This document shows positions 39,801 to 53,089 of a stretch of 64,000 nt of DNA, one piece after another. The DNA comes from Euonymus europaeus (taxonomy: Eukaryota; Streptophyta; Magnoliopsida; Celastrales; Celastraceae), in contig OY756967.1 of the NCBI GenBank assembly GCA_963580455.1, forward strand, positions 11,616,501-11,680,500, given 5' to 3'. Positions within the stretch are counted from its first letter, which is position 1. Each line of letters begins with the position of its first letter. The position numbers and the translations under genes are program-made. Under the pieces are notes generated by a model. That model was given only the letters and a program-made list of their open reading frames with translations. It searched no databases and was not told the origin of the DNA.

Positions 39801-42800
39801 TAAAGAGAGTTGAGCAACTTCGGACTATCGAAGTTGCTCGGTGTACACTTTTTATTATTCTTCTATGTTAAATTTTATGAAAATGAGCTTCCGGGATTAT
39901 TTCGATGCCAAAACACCAACTTTCTATGACAAATGGACAAAACCGTTAAAAGCACCTCCATAGCGAGAGTTGAGCAACTTCGAACAATCAAAGTTGCTCG
40001 GTGTACAATTTATATTGTTCTACTAAGTCACATTTTACGAGTATACGCTTTCAAGATTATTTCGATGCCAAAACATTAACTTTCTTTGACAAATGGACAA
40101 AACCGTTAAAAGCTCCTCCATAGAAAGAGTTGAGCAACGTCGGACAATCAAAGTTGCTCGGTGTACACTTTTTATTGTTCTTCTATGTTAAATTTTACGA
40201 AAATGAGCTTCCGGGGTTATTTCGATGCCAAAACACCAACTTTCTATGACAAATGGACAAAACCGTTAAAAGCTCCTCCATAGAGAGAGTTGAGCAACTT
40301 CGGACTATCAAAGTTGCTCGGTGTACACTTTTTATTGTTCTTCTATGTTAAATTATACGAAAATGAGCTTGCACGATTATTTTGATGCCAAAACACCAAC
40401 TTTCTATGACAAATAGACAAAACTGTTAAAAACTCCTCCATAGAGAGAGTTGAGCAACTTCGGACAATCAATATTGCTCGGTGTACACTTTTTATTGTCC
40501 TTTTATGTTAAATTTTACGAAAATGAGCTTGCACGATTATTTCGATGCCAAAACACCAACTTCCTATGACAAATGGACAAAACCGTTAAAAGCTTTTCCA
40601 TAGAGAGAGTTTAGCAACTTCGGACTATCAAAGTTGCTCGGTGTACACTTTATATAGTTCTACTAAGTCAAATATTATGAGTATAAGCTTCCAAGATTAT
40701 TTCGATGCCAAAACATAAACTTTCTATGACAAATGGACAAAACTGTTAAAAGCACCTCCATAGAAAGAGTTGAGCAACTTCGGACATTCAATGTTGCTCG
40801 GTGTACACTTTTTATTGTTCTTTTATGTAAATTTTACGAAAATGAGCTTCCAGGATTATTTCGATGCCAAAACCCCAACTTTTTATGACAAATGGACAAA
40901 ACCGTTAAAAGCTCTTCCATAGAGAGAGTTGAGTAACTTCGGACTATCGAAGTTGCTCGGTGTACACTTTTTATTATTTTTCTATGTTAAATTTTATGAA
41001 AATGAGCTTCCAGGATTATTTCGATGCCAAAACACCAACTTTCTATGACAAATGGACAAAACCGTTAAAAGCACCTCCATAGCGAGAGTTGAGCAACTTC
41101 GTACAATCAAAGTTGCTCGGTGTACAATTTATATTGTTCTACTAAGTCAAATTTTACGAGTATAAGCTTTCAAGATTATTTCGATGCCAAAACATTAACT
41201 TTCTATGACAAATGGACAAAACTGTTAAAAGCACCTCCATAGAAAGAGTTGAGCATCTTCGGAAAATCAAAATTGCTCGGTGTACACTTTTTATTGTTCT
41301 GTTATGTTAAATTTTACGAAAATGAGCTTCCAGGATTATTTCGATGCCAAAATACCAACTTTCTATGACAAATGGACAAAACCGTTAAAAGCTCCTCCGT
41401 AGAGAGAGTTGAGCAACTTCGGACTATCGAAGTTGCTCGGTGTACACTTTTTATTATTTTTCTATGTTAAATTTTATGAAAATGATATTCCCGGATTATT
41501 TCGATGCCAAAACACCAACTTTCTATGACAAATGGACAAAACCGTTAAAAGCACCTCCATAGCGAGAGTTGAGCAACTTCGGACAATCAAAGTTGCTTAG
41601 TGTACAATTTATATTGTTCTACTAAGTCAAATTTTACGAGTATAAGCTTGCAAGATTATTTCGATGCCAAAACATTAACTTTCTATGGCAAATGGACAAA
41701 ACCGTTAAAAGCTCCTCCATAGAAAGAGTTGAGCAACTTCGGACAATCAAAGTTGCTCGGTGTACAATTTTTATTGTTCTTTTATGATAAATTTTACGAA
41801 AATGAGCTTCCAGGATTATTTCGATGCCAAAATACCAACTTTCTATGACAAATGGACAAAACCGTTAAAAGCTCCTCCATAGAGAGAGTTGAGCAACTTC
41901 GGACTATCGAAGTTGCTCGGTGTACACTTTTTATTATTTTTCTATGTTAAATTTTATGAAAATGAGCTTTCAGGATTATTTCGATGCCAAAACACCAACT
42001 TTCTATGACAAATGGACAAAACCGTTAAAAGCACCTCCATAGCGAGAGTTGAGCAACTTCGGACAATCAAAGTTGCTCGGTGTATAATTTATATTGTTCT
42101 ACTAAGTCAAATTTTACGAGTATAAGCTTTCAAGATTATTTCGAAGCCAAAACATTAACTTTCTATGACAAATGGACAAAACCGTTAAATGCTCCTTCAT
42201 AGAAAGAGTTGAGCAACTTCGGACAATCAAAGTTGCTCGGTGTACACTTTTTTTTGTTCTTTTATGTTAAATTTTACGAAAATGAGCTTGCACAATTATT
42301 TCGATGCCAAAACACCAACTTTCTATGACAAATGGACAAAACCGTTAAAAGCTCCTCCATAGAGAGAGTTGAACAACTTCAGACTATCAAAGTTGCTCGG
42401 TGTACACTTTTTATTGTTCTTCTATGTTAAATTTTACGAAAATGAGCTTCCGGGGTTATTTCGATGCCAAAACACCAACTTTCTATGACAAATGGACAAA
42501 ACCGTTAAAAGCTCTTCCATAAAGAGAGTTTAGCAACTTCGGACTATCAAAGTTGCTCGGTGTAGACTTTATATTGTTCTACTAAGTCAAATTTTATGAG
42601 TATATGCTTCCAAGATTATTTCGATGCCAAAACATTAACTTTCTATGACAAATGGACAAAACTGTTAAAAGCTCCTCCATAGAGAGAGTTGAGCAACTTC
42701 GGACTATCGAAGTTGCTCGGTGTACACTTTTTATTATTTTTCTATGTTAAATTTTATGAAAATGAGCTTTCAGGATTATTTCGATGCCAAAACACCAACT

Positions 42801-42831
42801 TTCTATGACAAATGGACAAAACCGTTAAAAG
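36865..42831. repeat. About 6-kb block, copy 1 of 2 (37 monomers)
   Basis: Ordered rare markers recur 5919 bp downstream and, after a one-monomer difference, 6079 bp downstream: gcgagagctgag (36923), gaaaataagaagttg near 37102, ctccatccatag (38197), type C near 38356, cgaaatgtgc near 39719, acttccctaaag near 39795, gtcctttt, atgatattcccgg (41482) and ttgcttagtg near 41594. This copy lacks one monomer near 38320, where a B copy runs directly into a type C copy. By eye I saw only a few substitutions between the two copies, for instance near 38955, 40673 and 42188. Confidence 0.93.
38199..38206. repeat. 4-bp duplication (CCAT x2), shared by both 6-kb copies
   Basis: The usual cacctccatagc reads cacctccatccatagc. 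The same insertion lies at 44118-44125 in the partner block, so it predates the 6-kb duplication. It opens the frame across the usual TAG. Confidence 0.9.
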
Positions 42832-45800
42832 CACCTCCATAGCGAGAGCTGAGCAACTTCGTACAATCAAAGTTGCTCGGTTTACAATTTATATTGTTCT
42901 ACTAAGTCAAATTTTACGAGTATAAGCTTTTAAGATTATTTCGATGCCAAAACATTAACTTTCTATGACAAATGGACAAAACTGTTAAAAGCACCTCCAT
43001 AGCGAGAGTTGAGCATATTCAGAAAATAAGAAGTTGCTCGGTGTACACTTTTTATTGTTCTGTTATGTTAAATTTTACGAAAATGAGCTTCCAGGATTAT
43101 TTCGATGCCAAAATACCAACTTTCTATGACAAATGGACAAAACCGTTAAAAGCTCCTCGGTAGAGAGAGTTGAACAACTTCGGACTATCGAAGTTGCTCG
43201 GTGTACACTTTTTATTATTTTTCTATGTTAAATTTTATGAAAATGAGCTTTCAGGATTATTTCGATGCCAAAACACCAACTTTCTATGACAAATTGACAA
43301 AACCGTTAGAAGCACCTCCATAGCGAGAGTTGAGCAACTTCGGACAATCAAAGTTGCTCGGTGTATAATTTATATTGTTCTACTAAGTCAAATTTTACGA
43401 GTATAAGCTTTCAAGATTATTTCGATGCCAAAACATTAACTTTCTATGACAAATGGACAAAACCGTTAAAAGCTCCTCCATAGAAAGAGTTGAGCAACTT
43501 CGGACAATCAAAGTTGCTCGGTGTACACTTTTTATTGTTCTTTTATGTTAAATTTTACGAAAATGAGCTTGCACGATTATTTCGATGCCAAAACACCAAC
43601 TTTCTATGACAAATGGACAAAACCGTTAAAAGCTCCTCCATAAAGAGAGTCGAGCAACTTCAGACTATCAAAGTTGCTCGGTGTACACTTTTTATTGTTC
43701 TTCTATGTTAAATTTTACGAAAATGAGCTTCCGGGGTTATTTCGATGCCAAAACACCAACTTTCTATGACAAATGGACAAAACCGTTAAAAGCTCTTCCA
43801 TAAAGAGAGTTTAGCAACTTCGGACTATCAAAGTTTCTCGGGGTAGACTTTATATTGTTCTACTAAGTCAAATTTTATGAGTATAAGCTTCCAAGATTAT
43901 TTCGATGCCAAAACATTAACTTTCTATGACAAATGGACAAAACTGTTAAAAGCTCCTCCATAGAGAGAGTTGAGCAACTTCGGACTATCGAAGTTGCTCG
44001 GTGTACACTTTTTATTATTTTTCTATGTTAAATTTTTTGAAAATGAGCTTTCAGGATTATTTCGATGCCAAAACACCAACTTTCTATGACAAATGGACAA
44101 AACCGTTAAAAGCACCTCCATCCATAGCGAGAGTTGAGCAACTTCGGACAATCAAAGTTGCTCGGTGTATAATTTATATTGTTCTACTAAGTCAAATTTT
44201 ACGAGTATAAGCTTTCAAGATTATTTCGATGCCAAAACAGCAACTTTCTATGACAAATGGACAAAACCCTTAAAAGCTCCTCCATAGAAAGAGTTGAGCA
44301 ACTTCGGAAAATCAATGTTGCTCGGTGTACACTTTTTATTGTTCTTTTATGTTAAATTTTACGAAAATGAGCTTGCACGATTATTTCGATGCCAAAACAG
44401 CAACTTTCTATGACAAATGGACAAAATCGTTAAAAGCTGAAATAGAGAGAGTATTGCAACTTCGGACTATCAAAGTTGCTCGGTGTACACTTTATATTGT
44501 TCTACTAAGTCAAATTTTGCGAGTATAAGCTTCCAAGATTATTTCGATGCCAAAACATTAACTTTCTATGACAAATGGACAAAACTGTTAAAAGCACCTC
44601 CATAGAAAGAGTTGAGCATCTTCGGACAATCAAAGTTGCTCGGTGTACACTTTTTATTGTTCTTTTATGTTAAATTTTACGAAAATGTGCTTCCAGGATT
44701 ATTTCGATGCCAAAACACAAACTTTCTATGACAAATGGACAAAACCGTTAAAAGCACCTCCATAGCGAGAGTTGAGCAACTTCGAACAATCAAAGTTGCT
44801 CGGTGTACAATTTATATTGTTCTACTAAGTCACATTTTACGAGTATAAGCTTTCAAGATTATTTCGATGCCAAAACATTAACTTTCTTTGACAAATGGAC
44901 AAAACCGTTAAAAGCTCCTCCATAGAAAGAGTTGAGCAACTTCGGACAATCAAAGTTGCTCGGTGTACACTTTTTATTGTTCTTCTATGTTAAATTTTAC
45001 GAAAATGAGCTTCCGGGGTTATTTCGATGCCAAATCACCAACTTTCTATGAGAAATAGACAAAACTGTTAAAAACTCCTCCATAGAGAGAGTTGAGCAAC
45101 TTCGGACAATCAATGTTGCTCGGTGTACACTTTTTATTGTCCTTTTATGTTAAATTTTACGAAAATGAGCTTGCATGATTATTTCGATGCCAAAACACCA
45201 ACTTCCTATGACAAATGGACAAAACCGTTAAAAGCTTTTCCATAGAGAGAGTTTAGCAACTTCGGACAATCAAAGTTGCTCGGTGTACACTTTATATAGT
45301 TCTACTAAGTCAAATTTTATGAGTATAAGCTTCCAAGATTATTTCGATGCCAAAACATTAACTTTCTATGACAAATGGACAAAACTGTTAAAAGCACCTC
45401 CATAGAAAGAGTTGAGCAACTTCGGACAATCAATGTTGCTCGGTGTACACTTTTTATTGTTCTTTTATGTTAAATTTTACGAAAATGAGCTTCCACGAAT
45501 ATTTCGATGCCAAAACACCAACTTTCTATGACAAATAGACAAAACCGTTAAAAGCTGAAATAGAGAGAGTATTGCAACTTCGGACTATCGAAGTTGCTCG
45601 GTGTACACTTTATATTGTTCTACTAAGTCAAATTTTACGAGTATAAGCTTCCAAGATTATTTCGATGCCAAAACATTAACTTTCTATGACAAATTGACAA
45701 AACTGTTAAAAGCACCTCCATAGAAAGAGTTGAGCATCTTCGGACAATCAAAGTTGCTCGGTGTACACTTTTTATTGTTCTTTTATGTTAAATTTTACGA

Positions 45801-48800
45801 AATGTGCTTCCAGGATTATTTCGATGCCAAAACACCAACTTTCTATGAAAAATGGACAAAACCGTTAAAAGCACTTCCCTAAAGAGAGTTGAGCAACTTC
45901 GGACTATCGAAGTTGCTCGGTGTACACTTTTTATTATTCTTCTATGTTAAATTTTATGAAAATGAGCTTCCGGGATTATTTCGATGCCAAAACACCAACT
46001 TTCTATGACAAATGGACAAAACCGTTAAAAGCACCTCCATAGCGAGAGTTGAGCAACTTCGAACAATCAAAGTTGCTCGGTGTACAATTTATATTGTTCT
46101 ACTAAGTCACATTTTACGAGTATACGCTTTCAAGATTATTTCGATGCCAAAACATTAACTTTCTTTGACAAATGGACAAAACCGTTAAAAGCTCCTCCAT
46201 AGAAAGAGTTGAGCAACGTCGGACAATCAAAGTTGCTCGGTGTACACTTTTTATTGTTCTTCTATGTTAAATTTTACGAAAATGAGCTTCCGGGGTTATT
46301 TCGATGCCAAAACACCAACTTTCTATGACAAATGGACAAAACCGTTAAAAGCTCCTCCATAGAGAGAGTTGAGCAACTTCGGACTATCAAAGTTGCTCGG
46401 TGTACACTTTTTATTGTTCTTCTATGTTAAATTATACGAAAATGAGCTTGCACGATTATTTTGATGCCAAAACACCAACTTTCTATGACAAATAGACAAA
46501 ACTGTTAAAAACTCCTCCATAGAGAGAGTTGAGCAACTTCGGACAATCAATATTGCTCGGTGTACACTTTTTATTGTCCTTTTATGTTAAATTTTACGAA
46601 AATGAGCTTGCACGATTATTTCGATGCCAAAACACCAACTTCCTATGACAAATGGACAAAACCGTTAAAAGCTTTTCCATAGAGAGAGTTTAGCAACTTC
46701 GGACTATCAAAGTTGCTCGGTGTACACTTTATATAGTTCTACTAAGTCAAATTTTATGAGTATAAGCTTCCAAGATTATTTCGATGCCAAAACATAAACT
46801 TTCTATGACAAATGGACAAAACTGTTAAAAGCACCTCCATAGAAAGAGTTGAGCAACTTCGGACATTCAATGTTGCTCGGTGTACACTTTTTATTGTTCT
46901 TTTATGTAAATTTTACGAAAATGAGCTTCCAGGATTATTTCGATGCCAAAACCCCAACTTTTTATGACAAATGGACAAAACCGTTAAAAGCTCTTCCATA
47001 GAGAGAGTTGAGTAACTTCGGACTATCGAAGTTGCTCGGTGTACACTTTTTATTATTTTTCTATGTTAAATTTTATGAAAATGAGCTTCCAGGATTATTT
47101 CGATGCCAAAACACCAACTTTCTATGACAAATGGACAAAACCGTTAAAAGCACCTCCATAGCGAGAGTTGAGCAACTTCGTACAATCAAAGTTGCTCGGT
47201 GTACAATTTATATTGTTCTACTAAGTCAAATTTTACGAGTATAAGCTTTCAAGATTATTTCGATGCCAAAACATTAACTTTCTATGACAAATGGACAAAA
47301 CTGTTAAAAGCACCTCCATAGAAAGAGTTGAGCATCTTCGGAAAATCAAAATTGCTCGGTGTACACTTTTTATTGTTCTGTTATGTTAAATTTTACGAAA
47401 ATGAGCTTCCAGGATTATTTCGATGCCAAAATACCAACTTTCTATGACAAATGGACAAAACCGTTAAAAGCTCCTCCGTAGAGAGAGTTGAGCAACTTCG
47501 GACTATCGAAGTTGCTCGGTGTACACTTTTTATTATTTTTCTATGTTAAATTTTATGAAAATGATATTCCCGGATTATTTCGATGCCAAAACACCAACTT
47601 TCTATGACAAATGGACAAAACCGTTAAAAGCACCTCCATAGCGAGAGTTGAGCAACTTCGGACAATCAAAGTTGCTTAGTGTACAATTTATATTGTTCTA
47701 CTAAGTCAAATTTTACGAGTATAAGCTTGCAAGATTATTTCGATGCCAAAACATTAACTTTCTATGGCAAATGGACAAAACCGTTAAAAGCTCCTCCATA
47801 GAAAGAGTTGAGCAACTTCGGACAATCAAAGTTGCTCGGTGTACAATTTTTATTGTTCTTTTATGATAAATTTTACGAAAATGAGCTTCCAGGATTATTT
47901 CGATGCCAAAATACCAACTTTCTATGACAAATGGACAAAACCGTTAAAAGCTCCTCCATAGAGAGAGTTGAGCAACTTCGGACTATCGAAGTTGCTCGGT
48001 GTACACTTTTTATTATTTTTCTATGTTAAATTTTATGAAAATGAGCTTTCAGGATTATTTCGATGCCAAAACACCAACTTTCTATGACAAATGGACAAAA
48101 CCGTTAAAAGCACCTCCATAGCGAGAGTTGAGCAACTTCGGACAATCAAAGTTGCTCGGTGTATAATTTATATTGTTCTACTAAGTCAAATTTTACGAGT
48201 ATAAGCTTTCAAGATTATTTCGAAGCCAAAACATTAACTTTCTATGACAAATGGACAAAACCGTTAAAAGCTCCTTCATAGAAAGAGTTGAGCAACTTCG
48301 GACAATCAAAGTTGCTCGGTGTACACTTTTTTTTGTTCTTTTATGTTAAATTTTACGAAAATGAGCTTGCACAATTATTTCGATGCCAAAACACCAACTT
48401 TCTATGACAAATGGACAAAACCGTTAAAAGCTCCTCCATAGAGAGAGTTGAACAACTTCAGACTATCAAAGTTGCTCGGTGTACACTTTTTATTGTTCTT
48501 CTATGTTAAATTTTACGAAAATGAGCTTCCGGGGTTATTTCGATGCCAAAACACCAACTTTCTATGACAAATGGACAAAACCGTTAAAAGCTCTTCCATA
48601 AAGAGAGTTTAGCAACTTCGGACTATCAAAGTTGCTCGGTGTAGACTTTATATTGTTCTACTAAGTCAAATTTTATGAGTATATGCTTCCAAGATTATTT
48701 CGATGCCAAAACATTAACTTTCTATGACAAATGGACAAAACTGTTAAAAGCTCCTCCATAGAGAGAGTTGAGCAACTTCGGACTATCGAAGTTGCTCGGT

Positions 48801-48910
48801 GTACACTTTTTATTATTTTTCTATGTTAAATTTTATGAAAATGAGCTTTCAGGATTATTTCGATGCCAAAACACCAACTTTCTATGACAAATGGACAAAA
48901 CCGTTAAAAG
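42832..48910. repeat. About 6.08-kb block, copy 2 of 2 (38 monomers)
   Basis: Direct partner of 36865-42831. The match ends near 48910, where gctcctcc replaces gcacctcc. It keeps the extra monomer (about 44240-44399) lost from copy 1. Substitutions relative to copy 1 include caaatcacc near 45034, caaattttatg near 46750 and gttaaaagctcc near 48267. It is the most similar long duplication in the window. Confidence 0.93.
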
Positions 48911-51199
48911 CTCCTCCATAGAGAGAGTTGAGCAACTTCAGACTATCAAAGTTGCTCGGTGTACACTTTTTATTGTTCTTTTATGTTAAATTTTACGAAA
49001 ATGAGCTTCCGGGGTTATTTCGATGCCAAAACACCAACTTTCTATGACAAATGGACAAAACCGTTAAAAGCTCTTCCATAAAGAGAGTTTAGCAACTTCG
49101 GACTATCAAAGTTGCTCGGTGTACACTTTATATTGTTCTACTAAGTCAAATTTTACGAGTATAAGCTTCCAAGATTATTTCGATGCCAAAACATTAACTT
49201 TCTATGACAAATGGACAAAACTGTTAAAAGCACCTCCATAGAAAGAGTTGACCATCTTCGGACAATCAAAGTTGCTCGGTGTACACTTTTTATTGTTCTT
49301 TTATGTTAAATTTTACGAAAATGTGCTTCCAGGATTATTTCGATGCCAAAACACCAACTTTCTATGACAAATGGACAAAACCGTTAAAAGCACTTCCATA
49401 GAGAGAGTTGAGCAACGTCGGACTATCGAAGTTGCTCGGTGTACACTTTTTATTATTCTTCTATGTTAAATTTTATGAAAATGAGCTTCCGGGATTATTT
49501 CGATACCAAAACACCAACTTTCTATGACAAATGGACAAAACCGTTAAAAGTACCTCCATAGCGAGAGTTGAGCAACTTCGAACAATCAAAGTTGCTCGGT
49601 GTACAATTTATATTGTTCTACTAAGTCACATTTTACGAGTATAAGCTTTCAAGATTATTTCGATGCCAAAACATTAACTTTCTTTGACAAATGGACAAAA
49701 CCGTTAAAAGCTCCTCCATAGAAAGAGTTGAGCAACTTCGGACAATCAAAGTTGCTCGGTGTACACTTTTTATTGTTCTTCTATGTTAAATTTTACGAAA
49801 ATGAGCTTCCGGGGTTATTTCGATGCCAAAACACCAACTTTCTATGACAAATAGACAAAACTGTTAAAAACTCCTCCATAGAGAGAGTTGAGCAACTTCG
49901 GACAATCAATGTTGCTCGGTGTACACTTTTTATTGTCCTTTTATGTTAAATTTTACGAAAATGAGCTTGCACGATTATTTCGATGCCAAAACACCTACTT
50001 CCTATGACAAATGAACAAAACCGTTAAAAGCTTTTCCATAGAGAGAGTTTAGCAACTTCGGACAATCAAAGTTGCTCGGTGTACACTTTATATAGTTCTA
50101 CTAAGTCAAATTTTATGAGTATAAGCTTCCAAGATTATTTCGATGCCAAAACATTAACTTTCTATGACAAATGGACAAAACTGTTAAAAGCACCTCCATA
50201 GAAAGAGTTGAGCAACTTCGGACAATCAATGTTGCTCGGTGTACACTTTTTATTGTTCTTTTATGTTAAATTTTTCGAAAATGAGCTTCCAGGAATATTT
50301 CGATGCCAAAACACCAACTTTCTTCGACAAATAGACAAAACATTTAAAAACACCTCCATAGAGAGAGTTGAGCAACTTCGGACAATCAATGTTGCTCGGT
50401 GTACACTTTTTATTGTTCTTTTATGTTAAATTTTACGAAAATGAGCTTGCACGATTATTTCGATGCCAAAACACCAACTTTCTATGACAAATGGACAAAA
50501 TCGTTAAAAGCTGAAATAGAGAGAGTATTGCAACTTCGGACTATCAAAGTTGCTCGGTGTACACTTTATATTGTTCTACTAAGTCAAATTTTACGAGTAT
50601 AAGCTTCCAAGATTATTTCGATGCCAAAACATTAACTTTCTATGACAAATTGACAAAACTGTTAAAAGCACCTCCATAGAAAGAGTTGAGCATCTTCGGA
50701 CAATCAAAGTTGCTCGGTGTACACTTTTTATTTTTCTTTTATGTTAAATTTTACGAAAATGTGCTTCCAGGATTATTTCGATGCCAAAACACCAACTTTC
50801 TATGACAAATGGACAAAACCGTTAAAAGCACTTCCATAAAGAGAGTTGAGCAACTTCGGACTATCGAAGTTGCTCGGTGTACATTTTTTATTATTCTTCT
50901 ATGTTAAATTTTATGAAAATGAGCTTTCGGGATTATTTCGATGCCAAAACACCAACTTTCTATGACAAATGGACAAAACCGTTAAAAGCACCTCCATAGC
51001 GAGAGTTGAGCAACTTCGAACAATCAAAGTTGCTCGGTGTACACTTTTTATTGTTCTACTAAGTCACATTTTACGAAAATGAGCTTCCGGGGTTATTTCG
51101 ATGCCAAAACATTAACTTTCTATGACAAATGGACAAAACCGTTAAAAGCTCTTCCATAGAAAGAGTTGAGCAACTTCGGACAATCAAAGTTGCTCGGTA
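48911..51199. repeat. 9-monomer partial duplication and hybrid monomer
   Basis: No gene is seen. Monomers from about 49320 recur from about 50759 at an offset of 1438 bp (nine monomers minus the 2 bp lost in the type C copy at 50510): gtgcttccagg, cacttccata, then a monomer with cgggattatttcg. The second copy breaks off at a mosaic monomer near 51050. The region also holds the monomer with ttcttcgac and aaaacatttaaaaacacc (50208-50360), which recurs near 59327 and 61306. Confidence 0.78.
50417..50574. repeat. Reference type C monomer (158 bp variant)
   Basis: This A derivative has aaaatcgttaaaagctgaaatagagagagtatt across the middle of the monomer, split here by eye as aaaatcgttaaaagc, tgaaatag and agagagtatt. 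The change ctcctccat to ctgaaat shortens the copy by 2 bp, and ttgagcaac becomes attgcaac, which shortens the dyad stem. Copies are recognised near 15960, 16600, 21557, 22193, 30831, 38356, 39475, 44434, 45555, 50510, 59628, 60490, 61607 and 62468. A C copy is normally followed directly by a B copy, so A/C-B travels as a pair. Confidence 0.9.
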
Positions 51200-52645
51200 T
51201 ACACTTTTTATTGTTCTTCTATGTTAAATTTTACGAAAATGAGTTTCCGGGGTTATTTCGATGCCAAAACACCAACTTTCTATGACAAATGGACAAAACC
51301 GTTAAAAGCTCCTCCATAGAGAGAGTTGAGCAACTTCGGACTATCAAAGTTGCTCGGTGTACACTTTTTATTGTTCTTCTATGTTAAATTATACGAAAAT
51401 GAGCTTGCACGATTATTTCGATGCCAAAACACCAACTTTCTATGACAAATAGACAAAACTGTTAAAAACTCCTCCATAGAGAGAGTTGAGCAACTTCGGA
51501 CAATCAATGTTGCTCGGTGTACACTTTTTATTGTCCTTTTATGTTAAATTTTACGAAAATGAGCTTGCACGATTATTTCGATGCCAAAACACCAACTTCC
51601 TATGACAAATGGACAAAACCGTTAAAAGCTTTTCCATAGAGAGAGTTTAGCAACTTCGGACTATCAAAGTTGCTCGGTGTACAATTTATATTGTTCTACT
51701 AAGTCAAATTTTACGAGTATAAGCTTTCAAGATTATTTCGATGCCAAAACATTAACTTTCTATGACAAATGGACAAAACTGTTAAAAGCACCTCCATAGA
51801 AAGAGTTGAGCATCTTCGGAAAATCAAAGTTGCTCGGTGTACACTTTTTATTGTTCTGTTATGTTAAATTTTACGAAAATGAGCTTCCAGGATTATTTCG
51901 ATGCCAAAATACCAACTTTCTATGACAAATGGACAAAACCGTTAAAAGCTCCTCCGTAGAGAGAGTTGAGCAACTTCGGACTATCGAAGTTGCTCGGTGT
52001 ACACTTTTTATTATTTTTCTATGTTAAATTTTATGAAAATGATCTTCCCGGATTATTTCGATTCCAAAACACCAACTTTCTATGACAAATGGACAAAACC
52101 GTTAAAAGCACCTCCATAGCGAGAGTTGAGCAACTTCGGACAATCAAAGTTGCTTAGTGTACAATTTATATTGTTCTACTAAGTCAAATTTTACGAGTAT
52201 AAGCTTGCAAGATTATTTCGATGCCAAAACATTAACTTTCTATGGCAAATGGACAAAACCGTTAAAAGCTCCTCCATAGAAAGAGTTGAGCAACTTCGGA
52301 CAATCAAAGTTGCTCGGTGTACACTTTTTATTGTTCTTTTATGATAAATTTTACGAAAATGAGCTTCCAGGATTATTTCGATGCCAAAATACCAACTTTC
52401 TATGACAAATGGACAAAACCGTTAAAAGCTCCTCCATAGAGAGAGTTGAGCAACTTCGGACTATCGAAGTTGCTCGGTGTACACTTTTTATTATTTTTCT
52501 ATGTTAAATTTTATGAAAATGAGCTTTCAGGATTATTTCGATGCCAAAACACCAACTTTCTATGACAAATGGACAAAACCGTTAAAAGCACCTCCATAGC
52601 GAGAGTTGAGCAACTTCGGACAATCAAAGTTGCTTGGTGTATAAT
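51200..52645. repeat. 9-monomer segment repeated 4000 bp downstream, copy 1
   Basis: Markers atgatcttcccgg (52039), ttgcttagtg near 52152 and tatgataaatttt near 52340 recur at exactly +4000 bp (25 monomers) at 55200-56645. The same variant set, with atgatattcccgg, also occurs at 41482 and 47561, so the segment is a further copy of part of the 6-kb block. Confidence 0.83.
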
Positions 52646-53089
52646 TTATATTGTTCTACTAAGTCAAATTTTACGAGTATAAGCTTTCAAGATTATTTCG
52701 ATGCCAAAACATTAACTTTCTATGACAAATGGACAAAACCGTTAAAAGCTCCTCCATAGAAAGAGTTGAGCAACTTCGGACAATCAAAGTTGCTCGGTGT
52801 ACACTTTTTATTGTTCTTTTATGTTAAATTTTACGAAAATGAGCTTGCACGATTATTTCGATGCCAAAACACCAACTTTCTATGACAAATGGACAAAACC
52901 GTTAAAAGCTCCTCCATAGAGAGAGTTGAGCAACTTCAGACTATCAAAGTTGCTCGGTGTACACTTTTAATTGTTCTTCTATGTTAAATTTTACGAAAAT
53001 GAACTTCCGGGGTTATTTCGATGCCAAAACACCAACTTTCTATGACAAATGGACAAAACCGTTAAAAGCTCTTCCATAAAGAGAGTTTA

